From Prosthecobacter debontii (GTDB lineage Bacteria; Verrucomicrobiota; Verrucomicrobiia; Verrucomicrobiales; Akkermansiaceae), in assembly GCA_945870855.1 (NCBI GenBank), contig CAMBTP010000008.1:1-64000 (forward strand): a stretch of DNA of 64,000 bases. Reading direction: 5' to 3'. The notes under the pieces are model-generated. The model was given only the letters and a program-made list of their open reading frames with translations. It was not told the DNA's origin and did not search any database. Below are positions 34,916 to 43,643 of this stretch, piece by piece. Made by a program: the position numbers and the translations under genes. How positions within the stretch are numbered: the first letter of the stretch is position 1; the number at the start of each line of letters is the position of its first letter.

Positions 34916-37900
34916 ATGCCCAAAGATACCTCGATAAAAAAAATTCTCGTCATCGGCTCCGGCCCCATCGTTATTGGCCAAGGCTGTGAGTTCGATTACT
35001 CCGGCGTCCAGGCCTGTAAAGCCCTGAAGGAAGAGGGTTATGAGGTAATCCTAGTGAATTCGAACCCCGCCACGATCATGACCGATCCGGAGTTCGCGCA
35101 CCGCACCTACATCGAGCCGATCACCCCGGAAGTCGTCGAGAAAATCATCATCCGCGAGAAACCCGACGCCCTGCTGCCCACCCTCGGCGGCCAGACGGCG
35201 CTGAACACCTCGATGTCGCTTTTCAAATCCGGCACACTCGAAAAGCACGGCGTCCGCATGATCGGAGCAAACGCCGAGGCTATCGACAAAGGCGAGGACC
35301 GCCACCTTTTCAAAGAGGCGATGGAAAAGATCGGCCTCGATATGCCGCGCTCCGGCATCGCCCGCACCATGGCGGAGGCTAAAAAAGTAGCCGAGGAAAT
35401 CGGCACGCTCCCGCTCATTGTTCGCCCAGCTTTCACACTCGGCGGCCAGGGCGGCGGTATCGCCTACAACAAGGAAGAGTTCGAGGAAATCGTCCACCGC
35501 GGCCTTGATCTCTCGCCTGTTTCCGAAGTCCTCATCGACGAGTCCCTGCTCGGCTGGAAGGAATTCGAAATGGAGGTCATGCGCGACCGCGCGGACAACT
35601 GCGTGGTCATCTGCTCGATTGAAAACCTCGATCCCATGGGCGTCCACACCGGCGATTCGATCACCGTCGCACCGATCCAAACTCTGACCGATCGCGAATA
35701 CCAGATCATGCGCGACGCCTCCTTCGCTGTGATCCGCGAGATCGGAGTGGAAACGGGCGGCTCCAACATCCAGTTCGCCACCGATCCGAAGACCGGGCGC
35801 ATGATCGTCATCGAGATGAACCCGCGCGTCTCCCGCTCCTCAGCGCTCGCGTCCAAGGCCACCGGTTTTCCCATCGCCAAGATCGCTGCGAAACTTGCCG
35901 TTGGCTACACCCTCGATGAGCTTCCAAACGACATCACCCGCGTCACCCCCGCTTCCTTCGAGCCTACTATAGATTACGTAGTTACCAAAATACCGCGTTT
36001 CACCTTCGAGAAATTTCCTACTGCGAACGCCGTACTTACCACCTCCATGAAGTCGGTAGGCGAGGCGATGTCCATCGGCCGCACCTTCAAGGAATCCATG
36101 CAGAAATGCCTGCGATCGCTTGAGACAGGGCGCTGGGGCTTCGGCTTCGATAACAAGGAACCAGTCAACCCCACCCGGGACGACATCACCCGCAAGCTCC
36201 AGATCCCCAACGCGGAACGGATTTTCTGGCTCCAGACCGCTTTCACCAACGGCTGGACTTTGGAAGAGGTGCATGAGGCAACGGCCATCGATCCATGGTT
36301 CCTGCGCCATCTCCAGCAGATCGCGGATGAGGGTAAAAACCTCGATACGCTTGATCTGAAACAGGCAAAAAAACTTGGTTTCTCCGACCGCCAGATCGCG
36401 AAGGCAAAGGGCGTTTCGGAGGATGTCGTCCGCGCCGACCGGAAAGCGAAAGGCATCATCCCCACCTACCGCCTCGTTGATACCTGCGCCGCGGAGTTCG
36501 AAGCCTACACTCCCTATTTCTACTCCACCTACGGCGATGAAAACGAAGCCCGCCAGTCCGATAAAAAGAAGATCATCATCCTCGGCGGTGGCCCCAACCG
36601 GATTGGGCAGGGCATTGAGTTCGATTACTGCTGCGTCCACGCCGCCTTCGCGCTCAAGGAGCTCGGCTACGAGACCATCATGGTGAACTCGAACCCCGAA
36701 ACCGTCTCCACCGACTACGATACCTCGGACAAACTCTTTTTCGAGCCGCTCACCTTGGAAGACGTGCTTAACATCTGCGATCAGGAAAAACCTCACGGCG
36801 TCATCGTTCAGTTCGGCGGACAAACTCCGCTCAACCTCGCGGCTGACCTCGAGCGCCATGGAGTGCCCATCATTGGCACCTCGCCGAAGTCAATCGAACA
36901 AGCCGAGGATCGCAAGTTCTTCTCCGCGCTGTTAGACAAGCTCAACCTAAAACAAGCCGAAGCTGGCACCGCCACCAACGAGGCGGAAGCCATCACGATC
37001 GCAAACCGCATCGGCTACCCCGTCCTCGTCCGCCCCTCCTTCGTGCTTGGCGGCCGCGCGATGATGATCGTTTACTGCGACGAGGAACTTTCCCGCTACA
37101 TGCGCGAGGCCGTCACCGCTTCCCCGGAGCGCCCGGTGCTTGTGGATCGTTTCCTCGATAACGCCACCGAGATCGATGTTGACTGCATCAGCGACGGTGA
37201 GACCTCCGTGGTCGGCGCAATCATGCAGCACATCGAGCAGGCAGGCATCCACTCTGGAGACTCCGCCTGCGTCATCCCCGCCTTTTCCCTCTCAGAAAAA
37301 ATCAAGACAGAGATCGTGCGCGCTGCAAAAGATCTTGCGCGGGAGCTTGAAGTGCGCGGCTTGATGAACATCCAGTTCGCCGTGAAAGACGAGGAGCTCT
37401 ACGTCATCGAGGTGAATCCCCGTGCCTCCCGCACCGTGCCTTTTGTTTGCAAAGCCACCGGCGTTTCCCTTGCCAAGCTCGCCGCGAAAATCATGGTCGG
37501 CGAAAAGCTCGCGGACATGGGCTACACCGAAACCATCATACCCGCCCATTTCTCCGTGAAGGAAGCCGTGTTCCCGTGGAACCGCTTCCCCGGCATCGAT
37601 ATCGTACTCGGCCCCGAGATGAAATCCACAGGCGAGGTCATGGGTATCGATATGGATTGGGGCATGGCCTATGCAAAATCGCAGATGGCCGCCTTCAACC
37701 CACTACCCAAGGAAGGCACCGTCTTCCTCTCCGTCTCCGACCTCGATAAAGACCGCGCCGTCACCGTCGCCCGGGCTCTCCATGAGCTCGGTTTCAAACT
37801 CGTTTCCACCGGCGGCACCCTTGCGAAACTTGCCGAGGCCGGCATCCCCGCGAGCCGCGTTTACAAAGTTTTGGAGCAAGCACGCCCCAACATCATCGAC

Positions 37901-38110
37901 ATGATGAAGAACAACGAAATCCATTTCCTCATCAACACCCCCGCGACCCACGAGTCCCGCGCCGATGAGATCCTGATCCGCTCCACCGCGATCGCCCAGA
38001 AAATCTCCTACGCCACCAACATGTCCGCCGCCGAAGCCACCGTGAAAGCCATCCGCTCACTCAAGGAGAAGGAGTTCACGGTGAAGAGCATTCAGGAGTA
38101 TCATGCGTGA
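34916..38110 (+). CDS. carB: Carbamoyl-phosphate synthase large subunit
   Basis: A 1064-residue protein (E. coli 1073). Two homologous ATP-grasp halves are visible, starting [23 protein letters not shown] and [21 protein letters not shown]. The allosteric MGS-like domain (about 930-1064, [28 protein letters not shown]) is complete. With CarA it makes carbamoyl phosphate for arginine and pyrimidine synthesis. No carA is adjacent. The last 134 nt of coding sequence plus 14 nt beyond the stop are duplicated 0.9 kb downstream, behind a HEPN cassette. Confidence 0.95.
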   Translation: MPKDTSIKKILVIGSGPIVIGQGCEFDYSGVQACKALKEEGYEVILVNSNPATIMTDPEFAHRTYIEPITPEVVEKIIIREKPDALLPTLGGQTALNTSMSLFKSGTLEKHGVRMIGANAEAIDKGEDRHLFKEAMEKIGLDMPRSGIARTMAEAKKVAEEIGTLPLIVRPAFTLGGQGGGIAYNKEEFEEIVHRGLDLSPVSEVLIDESLLGWKEFEMEVMRDRADNCVVICSIENLDPMGVHTGDSITVAPIQTLTDREYQIMRDASFAVIREIGVETGGSNIQFATDPKTGRMIVIEMNPRVSRSSALASKATGFPIAKIAAKLAVGYTLDELPNDITRVTPASFEPTIDYVVTKIPRFTFEKFPTANAVLTTSMKSVGEAMSIGRTFKESMQKCLRSLETGRWGFGFDNKEPVNPTRDDITRKLQIPNAERIFWLQTAFTNGWTLEEVHEATAIDPWFLRHLQQIADEGKNLDTLDLKQAKKLGFSDRQIAKAKGVSEDVVRADRKAKGIIPTYRLVDTCAAEFEAYTPYFYSTYGDENEARQSDKKKIIILGGGPNRIGQGIEFDYCCVHAAFALKELGYETIMVNSNPETVSTDYDTSDKLFFEPLTLEDVLNICDQEKPHGVIVQFGGQTPLNLAADLERHGVPIIGTSPKSIEQAEDRKFFSALLDKLNLKQAEAGTATNEAEAITIANRIGYPVLVRPSFVLGGRAMMIVYCDEELSRYMREAVTASPERPVLVDRFLDNATEIDVDCISDGETSVVGAIMQHIEQAGIHSGDSACVIPAFSLSEKIKTEIVRAAKDLARELEVRGLMNIQFAVKDEELYVIEVNPRASRTVPFVCKATGVSLAKLAAKIMVGEKLADMGYTETIIPAHFSVKEAVFPWNRFPGIDIVLGPEMKSTGEVMGIDMDWGMAYAKSQMAAFNPLPKEGTVFLSVSDLDKDRAVTVARALHELGFKLVSTGGTLAKLAEAGIPASRVYKVLEQARPNIIDMMKNNEIHFLINTPATHESRADEILIRSTAIAQKISYATNMSAAEATVKAIRSLKEKEFTVKSIQEYHA

Positions 38111-38124
38111 GAAGGCGCTTCCTA
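37977..38124 (+). repeat. carB 3'-end direct repeat, proximal (functional) copy
   Basis: 148 bp covering the last 44 codons, the stop of carB and 14 nt beyond. It is repeated at 38892-39041 with four substitutions and one 2-nt indel. All four substitutions fall in third codon positions and are synonymous. Confidence 0.95.
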
Positions 38125-38144
38125 CTTGAAACCGCAGTTTACGA

Positions 38145-38537
38145 ATGACCGCAAAAATCAAAAAAGGCGGCACACGGGGAACCCTTTTCAAAGAGGTGGC
38201 AAAGATGCGGTTGGAAGATGCCGCCGTATTGCTCAGAGGTAAACGGTATCACGGAGCCATTTATCTTTCCGGTTACGCAGTGGAATGCGCGCTTAAGTGG
38301 GCGATCACAGTAAATATCGGCAGTCCATACCTTCCCAAAGAGTTCGAGACACACAATCTTGAGGCCTTTATCCATGAGGCGGGTCTCCTCTCATCACTGC
38401 AGCGCGACAGTGCCATATCGAGCCTATACTCAGTGATCGTTGACGAATGGGAACCGAGCAGACGCTATTCCGCTGCCCGGATTTCGAAGCATCAGGCAAC
38501 CACCCTTTACAATCAGGCACGCCAAGTGTATGAATGA
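38145..38537 (+). CDS. HEPN-domain protein
   Basis: A 130-residue helical protein. The segment MRLEDAAVLLRGKRYHGAIYLSGYAVECALKWAI is the typical first half of HEPN domains that pair with nucleotidyltransferases or act as ribonucleases. The end EWEPSRRYSAARISKHQA holds the Arg/His residues where the R-X4-6-H catalytic motif would be expected, though the exact spacing (RISKH) is not canonical. It starts 20 nt after the end of the carB repeat and overlaps the next gene by 4 nt (ATGA). It is probably the toxin-like member of a TA pair; not proven. Confidence 0.75.
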   Translation: MTAKIKKGGTRGTLFKEVAKMRLEDAAVLLRGKRYHGAIYLSGYAVECALKWAITVNIGSPYLPKEFETHNLEAFIHEAGLLSSLQRDSAISSLYSVIVDEWEPSRRYSAARISKHQATTLYNQARQVYE

Positions 38538-38890
38538 ATAATCGAAACCACATCATGATCAAAACCATCGGCAAAAAAATCGAAGCAGCTTTGAGCCTTG
38601 TGAAGCCTCCGATACGGCAATTTGAAATTTTTGCATCGGAAACCGGATTGGATCAAACTTACGTCATCCGCATCGTCACTTCTTCTTGGGCTAACATGGA
38701 CAAAGCCCGTCGTATTGCGAAAGTTGAATCGCTATTCAGTCCCGCCCTCTCGGAGTCTGAGCGGGAACGCATTTTCAGAATTAGCGTTCTCACACCTAAG
38801 GAATGGGAAACGGTGCGCCCAGATCTCATCGGGTCTAAAATGCTCAGGATTAGAAGCAACAAGGCAACCGCTATCAGCGTCCGGAACTGA
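38534..38890 (+). CDS. Unknown partner of the HEPN protein
   Basis: A 118-residue basic, helical protein. IKTIGKKIEAALSLVKPPIRQFEIFASETGLDQTYVIRIVTS may contain a helix-turn-helix-like unit, but this is a guess. It is not an MNT-type nucleotidyltransferase: no GSxxR/D motif is present. Translational coupling to the HEPN gene suggests an antitoxin or regulator. The stop codon abuts the distal carB repeat by one base. It could start at the downstream ATG (38555). No family is recognised. Confidence 0.6.
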   Translation: MNNRNHIMIKTIGKKIEAALSLVKPPIRQFEIFASETGLDQTYVIRIVTSSWANMDKARRIAKVESLFSPALSESERERIFRISVLTPKEWETVRPDLIGSKMLRIRSNKATAISVRN

Positions 38891-38891
38891 C

Positions 38892-39041
38892 TCCGCTCAA
38901 CCGCGATCGCCCAGAAAATCTCCTACGCCACCAACATGTCCGCCGCCGAGGCCACCGTAAAAGCCATCCGCTCACTCAAGGAGAAGGAGTTCACGGTGAA
39001 GAGCATTCAGGAGTACCATGCGTGAGAAGGCGCGCTTCCTA
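38892..39041 (+). repeat. carB 3'-end direct repeat, distal (displaced) copy
   Basis: A 150-bp partner of 37977-38124, still open and ending in the same protein tail and stop (39023-39025). It has no upstream carB sequence, so it is a fragment. It is likely the original chromosomal 3' end of carB. Confidence 0.9.
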
Positions 39042-40422
39042 ACCGATACGCGTGCACCGCCGTCGGCTCGAAATGGATAGCGATACCTCCGGCTTGGGTT
39101 TTCTCATCTACGGTGCGCGTCGTAACTGTTAGTTCGCTCAGGCCGTTTTCCTTGCAGAAGTTGATCCATGGTTCCCATTCCCTTCTCTGTTTGGTGACAC
39201 GGTCGGTGTATTTCACTTCGACTGCCTCAGTGACGCGCAGCCCCGGATCAAGAACAACCATATCCAGCTCCTGGTCTTTGCTTCCCAATTTCCAGCGGGC
39301 GTAGTGAAGATACTCGTCGATGCGATGAAAGCGTTGGGCGAAGACGGCGGTCTCCACAAGACTTCCGAGAGCAGGGTTTTGCTCGCCGACGAAGTTGAAA
39401 AGCCCGGTGCGGAGGGAAGGATTCGTCAGCATGACTTTGTAAGCCCGGTCTCGCTGGAATCTGCCCGCTTTCTGATCCACACGCATTACGGGGCGGATCA
39501 GGAAAGCCGCTTCGAGGTATTCCATGTAACGCTTGAGGGTGTTCTTCGAAACGGCGGATTTCGAGGCGAGGGCATCGAGCGAAATCTCGTTTCCCGTGTT
39601 CAAAGCGAGCATGGTGAACAGGCGGTTTAGCTCACGCACGTCGCTGATTCCGTACAGACTTGGCAGATCCCGAAGGAGGACTTTGTCGATGATGTCGGAT
39701 CGCATGAAGCGCACGGCGTTTTGTTGGAGCGTCTTTGAAAGGGCAACTTCAGGATATCCTCCGAAGTTCAAATATTGGAGAAACTCGCGGTTCAGTTCTT
39801 CGATATCTGTGGCGAACCATCCGTTTTCATCCTGCCCGACGAGGCTTCCCAGATCCCGGAGATTCAGAAATTCCGCAAAAGTCAAAGGAGGCAGAAGAAA
39901 GTCCGTGAACCTCCCCGCCCCCGACTCGCGGCTTCCCATGCCTAGAGCCGCATTCGCAGAGCCAGAAACAACAAAGCGGGTCTTCGTACCAGCATCGTGG
40001 AGCGACTTGAGATGCACCTCCCAATTCTTGAGATACTGGATTTCATCAAAAAATATGTAACAGGCTTTCGTTCTCCAATCCGTCCCTGTTACCTGTTTGA
40101 AGGAGTCCAGAATCTCAACCAAACTCGATCCCACGTAGATCGGATTATCGATCTGCGCGTAGAGAATCCGGTCACTGGAAATCCCACGTTCCAAAAGTGC
40201 CTGAATCGTGTGGTGGATGAGAAAGGTTTTCCCCACCCGCCTAGGCCCCAATAGGACGACCTCGCGGCGGGGTGATTCTGCCTCCACGAGTTTCATGAAA
40301 TTGCCCAAAAAACCGCGTGGACTTGCGGATTTGAAGAAAGGAGAAATGCCAAGTAGCCCTTCCCACCATGGATTTTCTTCTCGCAGGGACTGCCCTAGTT
40401 GTTCTGGACTGATTTCAATCAC
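39007..40422 (-). CDS. AAA ATPase with DUF4143 domain
   Basis: A 471-residue protein. An N-terminal AAA_14-type ATPase has Walker A LLGPRRVGKTFL and Walker B ACYIFFDEIQYL, plus a sensor segment FVVSGSANAAL. The C-terminal DUF4143 domain has a restriction-endonuclease-like core (LGSKDQELDMVVL and EVKYTDRVTK). The family is common in mobile and defence-rich regions; its function is not established. It starts with GTG. The last residues (about SAPSHAWYS) are read from the opposite strand of the displaced carB end, so its natural C-terminus may have been replaced. Confidence 0.85.
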   Translation of the reverse strand: MIEISPEQLGQSLREENPWWEGLLGISPFFKSASPRGFLGNFMKLVEAESPRREVVLLGPRRVGKTFLIHHTIQALLERGISSDRILYAQIDNPIYVGSSLVEILDSFKQVTGTDWRTKACYIFFDEIQYLKNWEVHLKSLHDAGTKTRFVVSGSANAALGMGSRESGAGRFTDFLLPPLTFAEFLNLRDLGSLVGQDENGWFATDIEELNREFLQYLNFGGYPEVALSKTLQQNAVRFMRSDIIDKVLLRDLPSLYGISDVRELNRLFTMLALNTGNEISLDALASKSAVSKNTLKRYMEYLEAAFLIRPVMRVDQKAGRFQRDRAYKVMLTNPSLRTGLFNFVGEQNPALGSLVETAVFAQRFHRIDEYLHYARWKLGSKDQELDMVVLDPGLRVTEAVEVKYTDRVTKQRREWEPWINFCKENGLSELTVTTRTVDEKTQAGGIAIHFEPTAVHAYRLGSAPSHAWYS

Positions 40423-40423
40423 G

Positions 40424-40510
40424 TTAAGATCAATAGACTGATCTTAAGTGGAGTCAATCAAAATAAGATCAACACATTGGCACTAAAGCTATATTGATAA
40501 AATAAGATCA
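40424..40510. promoter_or_regulatory. AAGATCA boxes over the DUF4143 promoter
   Basis: A perfect inverted repeat, TTAAGATCA-N6-TGATCTTAA (40424-40447), lies directly before the GTG start at 40422. Further direct copies AATAAGATCA begin at 40462 and 40501, so the direct AAGATCA motifs are exactly 39 bp apart (40426, 40465, 40504). A putative minus-strand promoter (TTGACT 40457-40452, TATTGA 40435-40430) lies within. Cooperative repressor binding is likely; inference. Confidence 0.55.
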
Positions 40511-40587
40511 GTTAATTGCCTCTATTACACCCTGCGCTCAGACCCGCGCTCCGCTTGAAAGAAATTTGAGGACATTATCCTGACATC

Positions 40588-40619
40588 TTTACATCTATAA
40601 AAAACGCATTATGATGCGT
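40588..40619 (+). promoter_or_regulatory. vapBC promoter and operator palindrome
   Basis: TTTACA (40588-40593), 16 bp, TATGAT (40610-40615), with the -10 box inside the palindrome ACGCAT-TATG-ATGCGT (40604-40619). The vapB ATG is 6 nt after the -10 box, so the message is probably leaderless. Repression by the VapBC complex is the usual regulation of such modules. Confidence 0.6.
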
Positions 40620-40621
40620 AT

Positions 40622-40900
40622 ATGAGAACCACCGTGACTCTGGATCGGGATGTGGAGCGTATTTTGCGGGAAACCGCCATGCGCACCCACAAGCCTTTCA
40701 AGAAAGTGCTCAACGAAACCCTGCGCGCTGGCATTGAGCAGGCTGCGGGGATTGGAGAGGCGGAACCATTTGTCCTGCGCTCCCGCCCCATGGGATTACG
40801 CGCTGGTTATGATCCCTCTGGTTTCAACCAATTGGCGGACGATCTTGAAGCGGAAGCGTTTCTGGAAACCACCCGCAAACTCATGGTGCGCAGCCTATGA
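40622..40900 (+). CDS. vapB: VapB-type antitoxin (ribbon-helix-helix)
   Basis: A 92-residue protein. MRTTVTLDRDVERILRETAMRTHKPFKKVLNETLRAGI is a standard ribbon-helix-helix: a short strand followed by two helices. The C-terminal part, with FNQLADDLEAEAFLE, should embrace the toxin. The stop overlaps the toxin ATG by 4 nt. The operator palindrome lies directly upstream of its start codon. Confidence 0.85.
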   Translation: MRTTVTLDRDVERILRETAMRTHKPFKKVLNETLRAGIEQAAGIGEAEPFVLRSRPMGLRAGYDPSGFNQLADDLEAEAFLETTRKLMVRSL

Positions 40901-41325
40901 TCCTGCCGGACGCCAACCTTCTTCTATACTCATGCGACGAAAGCAGTCCCTTTCACGCCAAGGCAGCGGCTTGGTGCGAGCGCATCATGAACGGCACTCA
41001 ACCGTTGATTCTGCTGCCACCGGTGATTTTCGCATTCGTGAGGATTTCCACCCATCCCCGGATCTTCACTGAGCCGCTATCCGTGTCCGAGGCATCAACT
41101 CATGTCCGTTCGTGGCTGAGTCGGAGGCAGGTGCGTCTGCATGATATGCTGCCGGATGATGTGGAAACGGCGCTTGGGCTGCTGGAATCCGCAGGAACGG
41201 CGGGCAACCTGACCACCGACGCCCAGATCGCGGCCGTTGCGCGCCGCCTCGATGCAGAAGTTCATACGGCAGATCTGGACTTCGGCAGGTTTGCGGGAGT
41301 GCGTTTCATCAATCCGCTTCTTTGA
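40897..41325 (+). CDS. vapC: PIN-domain toxin VapC
   Basis: A 142-residue protein. PIN motifs: MILPDANLLLYSCDESSPFH (first Asp), FAFVRISTHPRIF, NLTTDAQIAAVARRL and VHTADLDFGRF, the last two holding the remaining acidic residues. The family acts as a Mg-dependent ribonuclease. It overlaps vapB and converges with the BASS transporter gene (10-bp gap). Confidence 0.88.
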   Translation: MILPDANLLLYSCDESSPFHAKAAAWCERIMNGTQPLILLPPVIFAFVRISTHPRIFTEPLSVSEASTHVRSWLSRRQVRLHDMLPDDVETALGLLESAGTAGNLTTDAQIAAVARRLDAEVHTADLDFGRFAGVRFINPLL

Positions 41326-41335
41326 TCCACAGATC

Positions 41336-42289
41336 TCATTTCCCGCCCGAAGACCGCCGCCACCATGCCGCGAGGGCGCTGCCGATAATGCTGTGAAAAA
41401 CAGCGGAAATTGCGGCGGGCACCGGTGCCATGGCGATGGTTGGAAAATGCCGGGTGGCGAGAGCGGCGCCGAGACCGCTGTTCTGCATACCGACCTCGAT
41501 GGAGATCGTTCGGCACAGGCTTTCACCGCAGCCAGTGATTTTCGCAAAAAGGTAGCCCAGGAGAAATCCTAGGAAATGCAGGAGGAACACCGAAAGGAAA
41601 AGAACACCCGCAGCGGCAGCGATCGCATCCCGGTTCAGCGCGACGATGCAACCGACAATGGCTACTACGACCAGTGCGCTGACCAGCGGCCCGAGCGCGT
41701 CGATACCCGCCCTGAGTTTCGACGCATCCTTCATTTTTCCTAAAAGTGTGTTCACCGTGATCCCGAGAATGAGCGGCAGCAAAACCACGATCAGCATAGA
41801 TCGAAAAAGCGCCCATGCATCGATGGGCATCCACGCCCCGGCAAGCCAGCTCGTCAACCAAGGCGTGGCGAACACGGCGGCGAGCGTTGAGGTCATGGTA
41901 AGCAGGACACTGAGCGGCACATTCGCGCGGGCGAGGTGGCAGATGACATTCGACACCGTGCCGCCCGGGCAGCAGGCAACGAGGATCAAGCCCAGCGCGA
42001 GGCCGGTTTCCAGATTGAAAGCCTTTGCCAAGCCCCACCCCGCCAAAGGCATAATTGCGAACTGCGCAAAAACCCCGAGAGCGATGCGCTTCGGATCCCT
42101 GAGGACTGCGGCGAAATCGGAGAAGCGCAGCGTTAGACCCATGCCTAGCATCACGACCCCGAGCGCCACTTCGATCCATGGCTTAAAGCCCAACCAGGCG
42201 GTCGGCTGGAACCATGCCCACGCACAACCTAACAGAAGCCATAGCGGGAAGCCCGCGGTTATCTTTCCCGAAATTCTTGTCAAACTCAT
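41336..42289 (-). CDS. Bile acid:sodium symporter (BASS) family transporter
   Basis: A 317-residue membrane protein with about nine to ten helices. The family motifs include GMGLTLRFSDF near the second helix, LVACCPGGTVSNVICHLARANVPLSVLLTM split by the CCPGG signature, and the EVGMQNSGLGAALA segment that binds sodium. The family imports bile acids, pantoate or pyruvate with sodium; the substrate here is unknown. Among three possible ATGs the last, before SLTRISGKITAGFP, was chosen because the first helix follows directly. Confidence 0.85.
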   Translation of the reverse strand: MSLTRISGKITAGFPLWLLLGCAWAWFQPTAWLGFKPWIEVALGVVMLGMGLTLRFSDFAAVLRDPKRIALGVFAQFAIMPLAGWGLAKAFNLETGLALGLILVACCPGGTVSNVICHLARANVPLSVLLTMTSTLAAVFATPWLTSWLAGAWMPIDAWALFRSMLIVVLLPLILGITVNTLLGKMKDASKLRAGIDALGPLVSALVVVAIVGCIVALNRDAIAAAAGVLFLSVFLLHFLGFLLGYLFAKITGCGESLCRTISIEVGMQNSGLGAALATRHFPTIAMAPVPAAISAVFHSIIGSALAAWWRRSSGGK

Positions 42290-42475
42290 CGCACACATCA
42301 CGCCAGCCCAAGGAGCGCGCGGCAAACTATTTTATTCACACTTCATCTTCCAAAACGCTCCCAGCAATCATCGCCGGAGCAATCATTCCCTCCAAGTGTT
42401 AAGCCGAAGCTCGACTTATGCCGGGCGCGCGTTCTGGAGAACGCGGCTCCAGTTCGTAATTCATTCAGCTCACCA

Positions 42476-42511
42476 AAATAAAAAACCTTCCGAAACCGTA
42501 GTTATCGGAAG
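42476..42511 (-). terminator. Rho-independent terminator after tRNA-Arg
   Basis: On the minus strand, stem CCTTCCGA/TCGGAAGG with an 11-nt loop, followed by a run of Ts. It lies 12 bp after the tRNA end. Confidence 0.85.
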
Positions 42512-42523
42512 GCTTTAAAAAGA

Positions 42524-42600
<77 letters not shown>

Positions 42601-42687
42601 GTTGCGGCGTTAGCTGCGGGTGGAAAAATAACCATGAATTCATCTAGTCTGTCAAGGACATCGGCGTTTTTTTGAAAAAATCATTCT

Positions 42688-43338
42688 TCAAGGCCGACTA
42701 TCTAATGAAAAAACTTGCCCCGAAGTAAACGGCATCTCTTCTTCCAAAAACCGGATAAAACCAGCGGCGGCCGCGACTGTGTTGAAATGATCCAAACAAT
42801 GCGCACCAAGGATCGCTTCTTTTCTCTTCTCTGACACCGATTCGGTCATCGGTGTCACCAAAAAGCCCGGCAGCACCACATTGAACCGCAAGCCGCCCCG
42901 GCCATGCATCTCTGCCATCTCCCGCGCCAGCCCGTGCAAGGCCGCCTTCGCAGTAGCATACGCTGCCTGCCCAACGGCAGGGTGGAGCGCGGCGTAACTC
43001 GAAACAAAAATCACATGCCCACGCCCCTTGGCGCGCATACCAGGCACGGCGGCCGTGGCACAGCGAGCCGCCGCCTTAAAATTGACTGCGAAAACCTCAT
43101 CCCACTGCACTTCCTCCATCCGAGAAAGCGGCACATCCCGGATAATCCCCGCGCAACAAACTAGAAGATCACATGCATTCGTCTCGAAAAATCGTGTCAC
43201 CGTGTTACTGTCCGCCAAATCGAGATCACTTCGCCCCAACGCGATAACGTCCCAGCCTTTCCCCGCAAACTCAATCGCGATCGCCTTTCCCAAGCCACCT
43301 GTTCCTCCGGTTATGATCACGCGTTTCAACCCCGCCAT
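42688..43338 (-). CDS. Short-chain dehydrogenase/reductase (FabG-like)
   Basis: A 216-residue Rossmann protein. MAGLKRVIITGGTGGLGKAIA has the TGGxGGLG cofactor loop, NACDLLVCCAGI is the NAG-like motif, the catalytic site is seen as VSSYAALHPAVGQAAYATAKAA with Ser, Tyr and Lys, and NVVLPGFLVTPM follows. The shape fits an NAD(P)-dependent 3-oxoacyl or sugar reductase. The substrate is unknown. The ATG at 43338 was preferred over a TTG five codons upstream. Confidence 0.85.
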   Translation of the reverse strand: MAGLKRVIITGGTGGLGKAIAIEFAGKGWDVIALGRSDLDLADSNTVTRFFETNACDLLVCCAGIIRDVPLSRMEEVQWDEVFAVNFKAAARCATAAVPGMRAKGRGHVIFVSSYAALHPAVGQAAYATAKAALHGLAREMAEMHGRGGLRFNVVLPGFLVTPMTESVSEKRKEAILGAHCLDHFNTVAAAAGFIRFLEEEMPFTSGQVFSLDSRP

Positions 43339-43643
43339 GCTCTCCAAGAACAAGCTGTGAATAAAGCTCCAAAAACTTGTGATCTATTACCGATATCTAA
43401 TTCGGAAACCCGTATTACCGCTAGTTACGACCCCTCCGCCGACCCTTACCACAAACTTATCCTTCGCATGGAACGCTTGAGCCCAAAGCGTGGAACACGT
43501 GTTTCGGCGACTTATAAACATGCTTATGACTAAGATCTTATGAAGTCAAAAAATAGAGTATCCTTCATCTGAAGAGCAACCGGCATCCTTTGGCGCTTGG
43601 AAACGCTGATAATTATGCCATCTTTCAAACAGTCCACCCGCAC
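43339..43643. other. Intergenic region between SDR and htrA
   Basis: About 300 bp between divergent genes, AT-richer than its surroundings. It must carry both promoters. A short palindrome AACACGTGTT lies at 43494-43503. No small gene or RNA is recognised. Confidence 0.35.

Noticed and set aside
35840-36859. Long minus-strand frame inside carB
   Set aside because: Shadow of carB, which has full family conservation in the sense frame.
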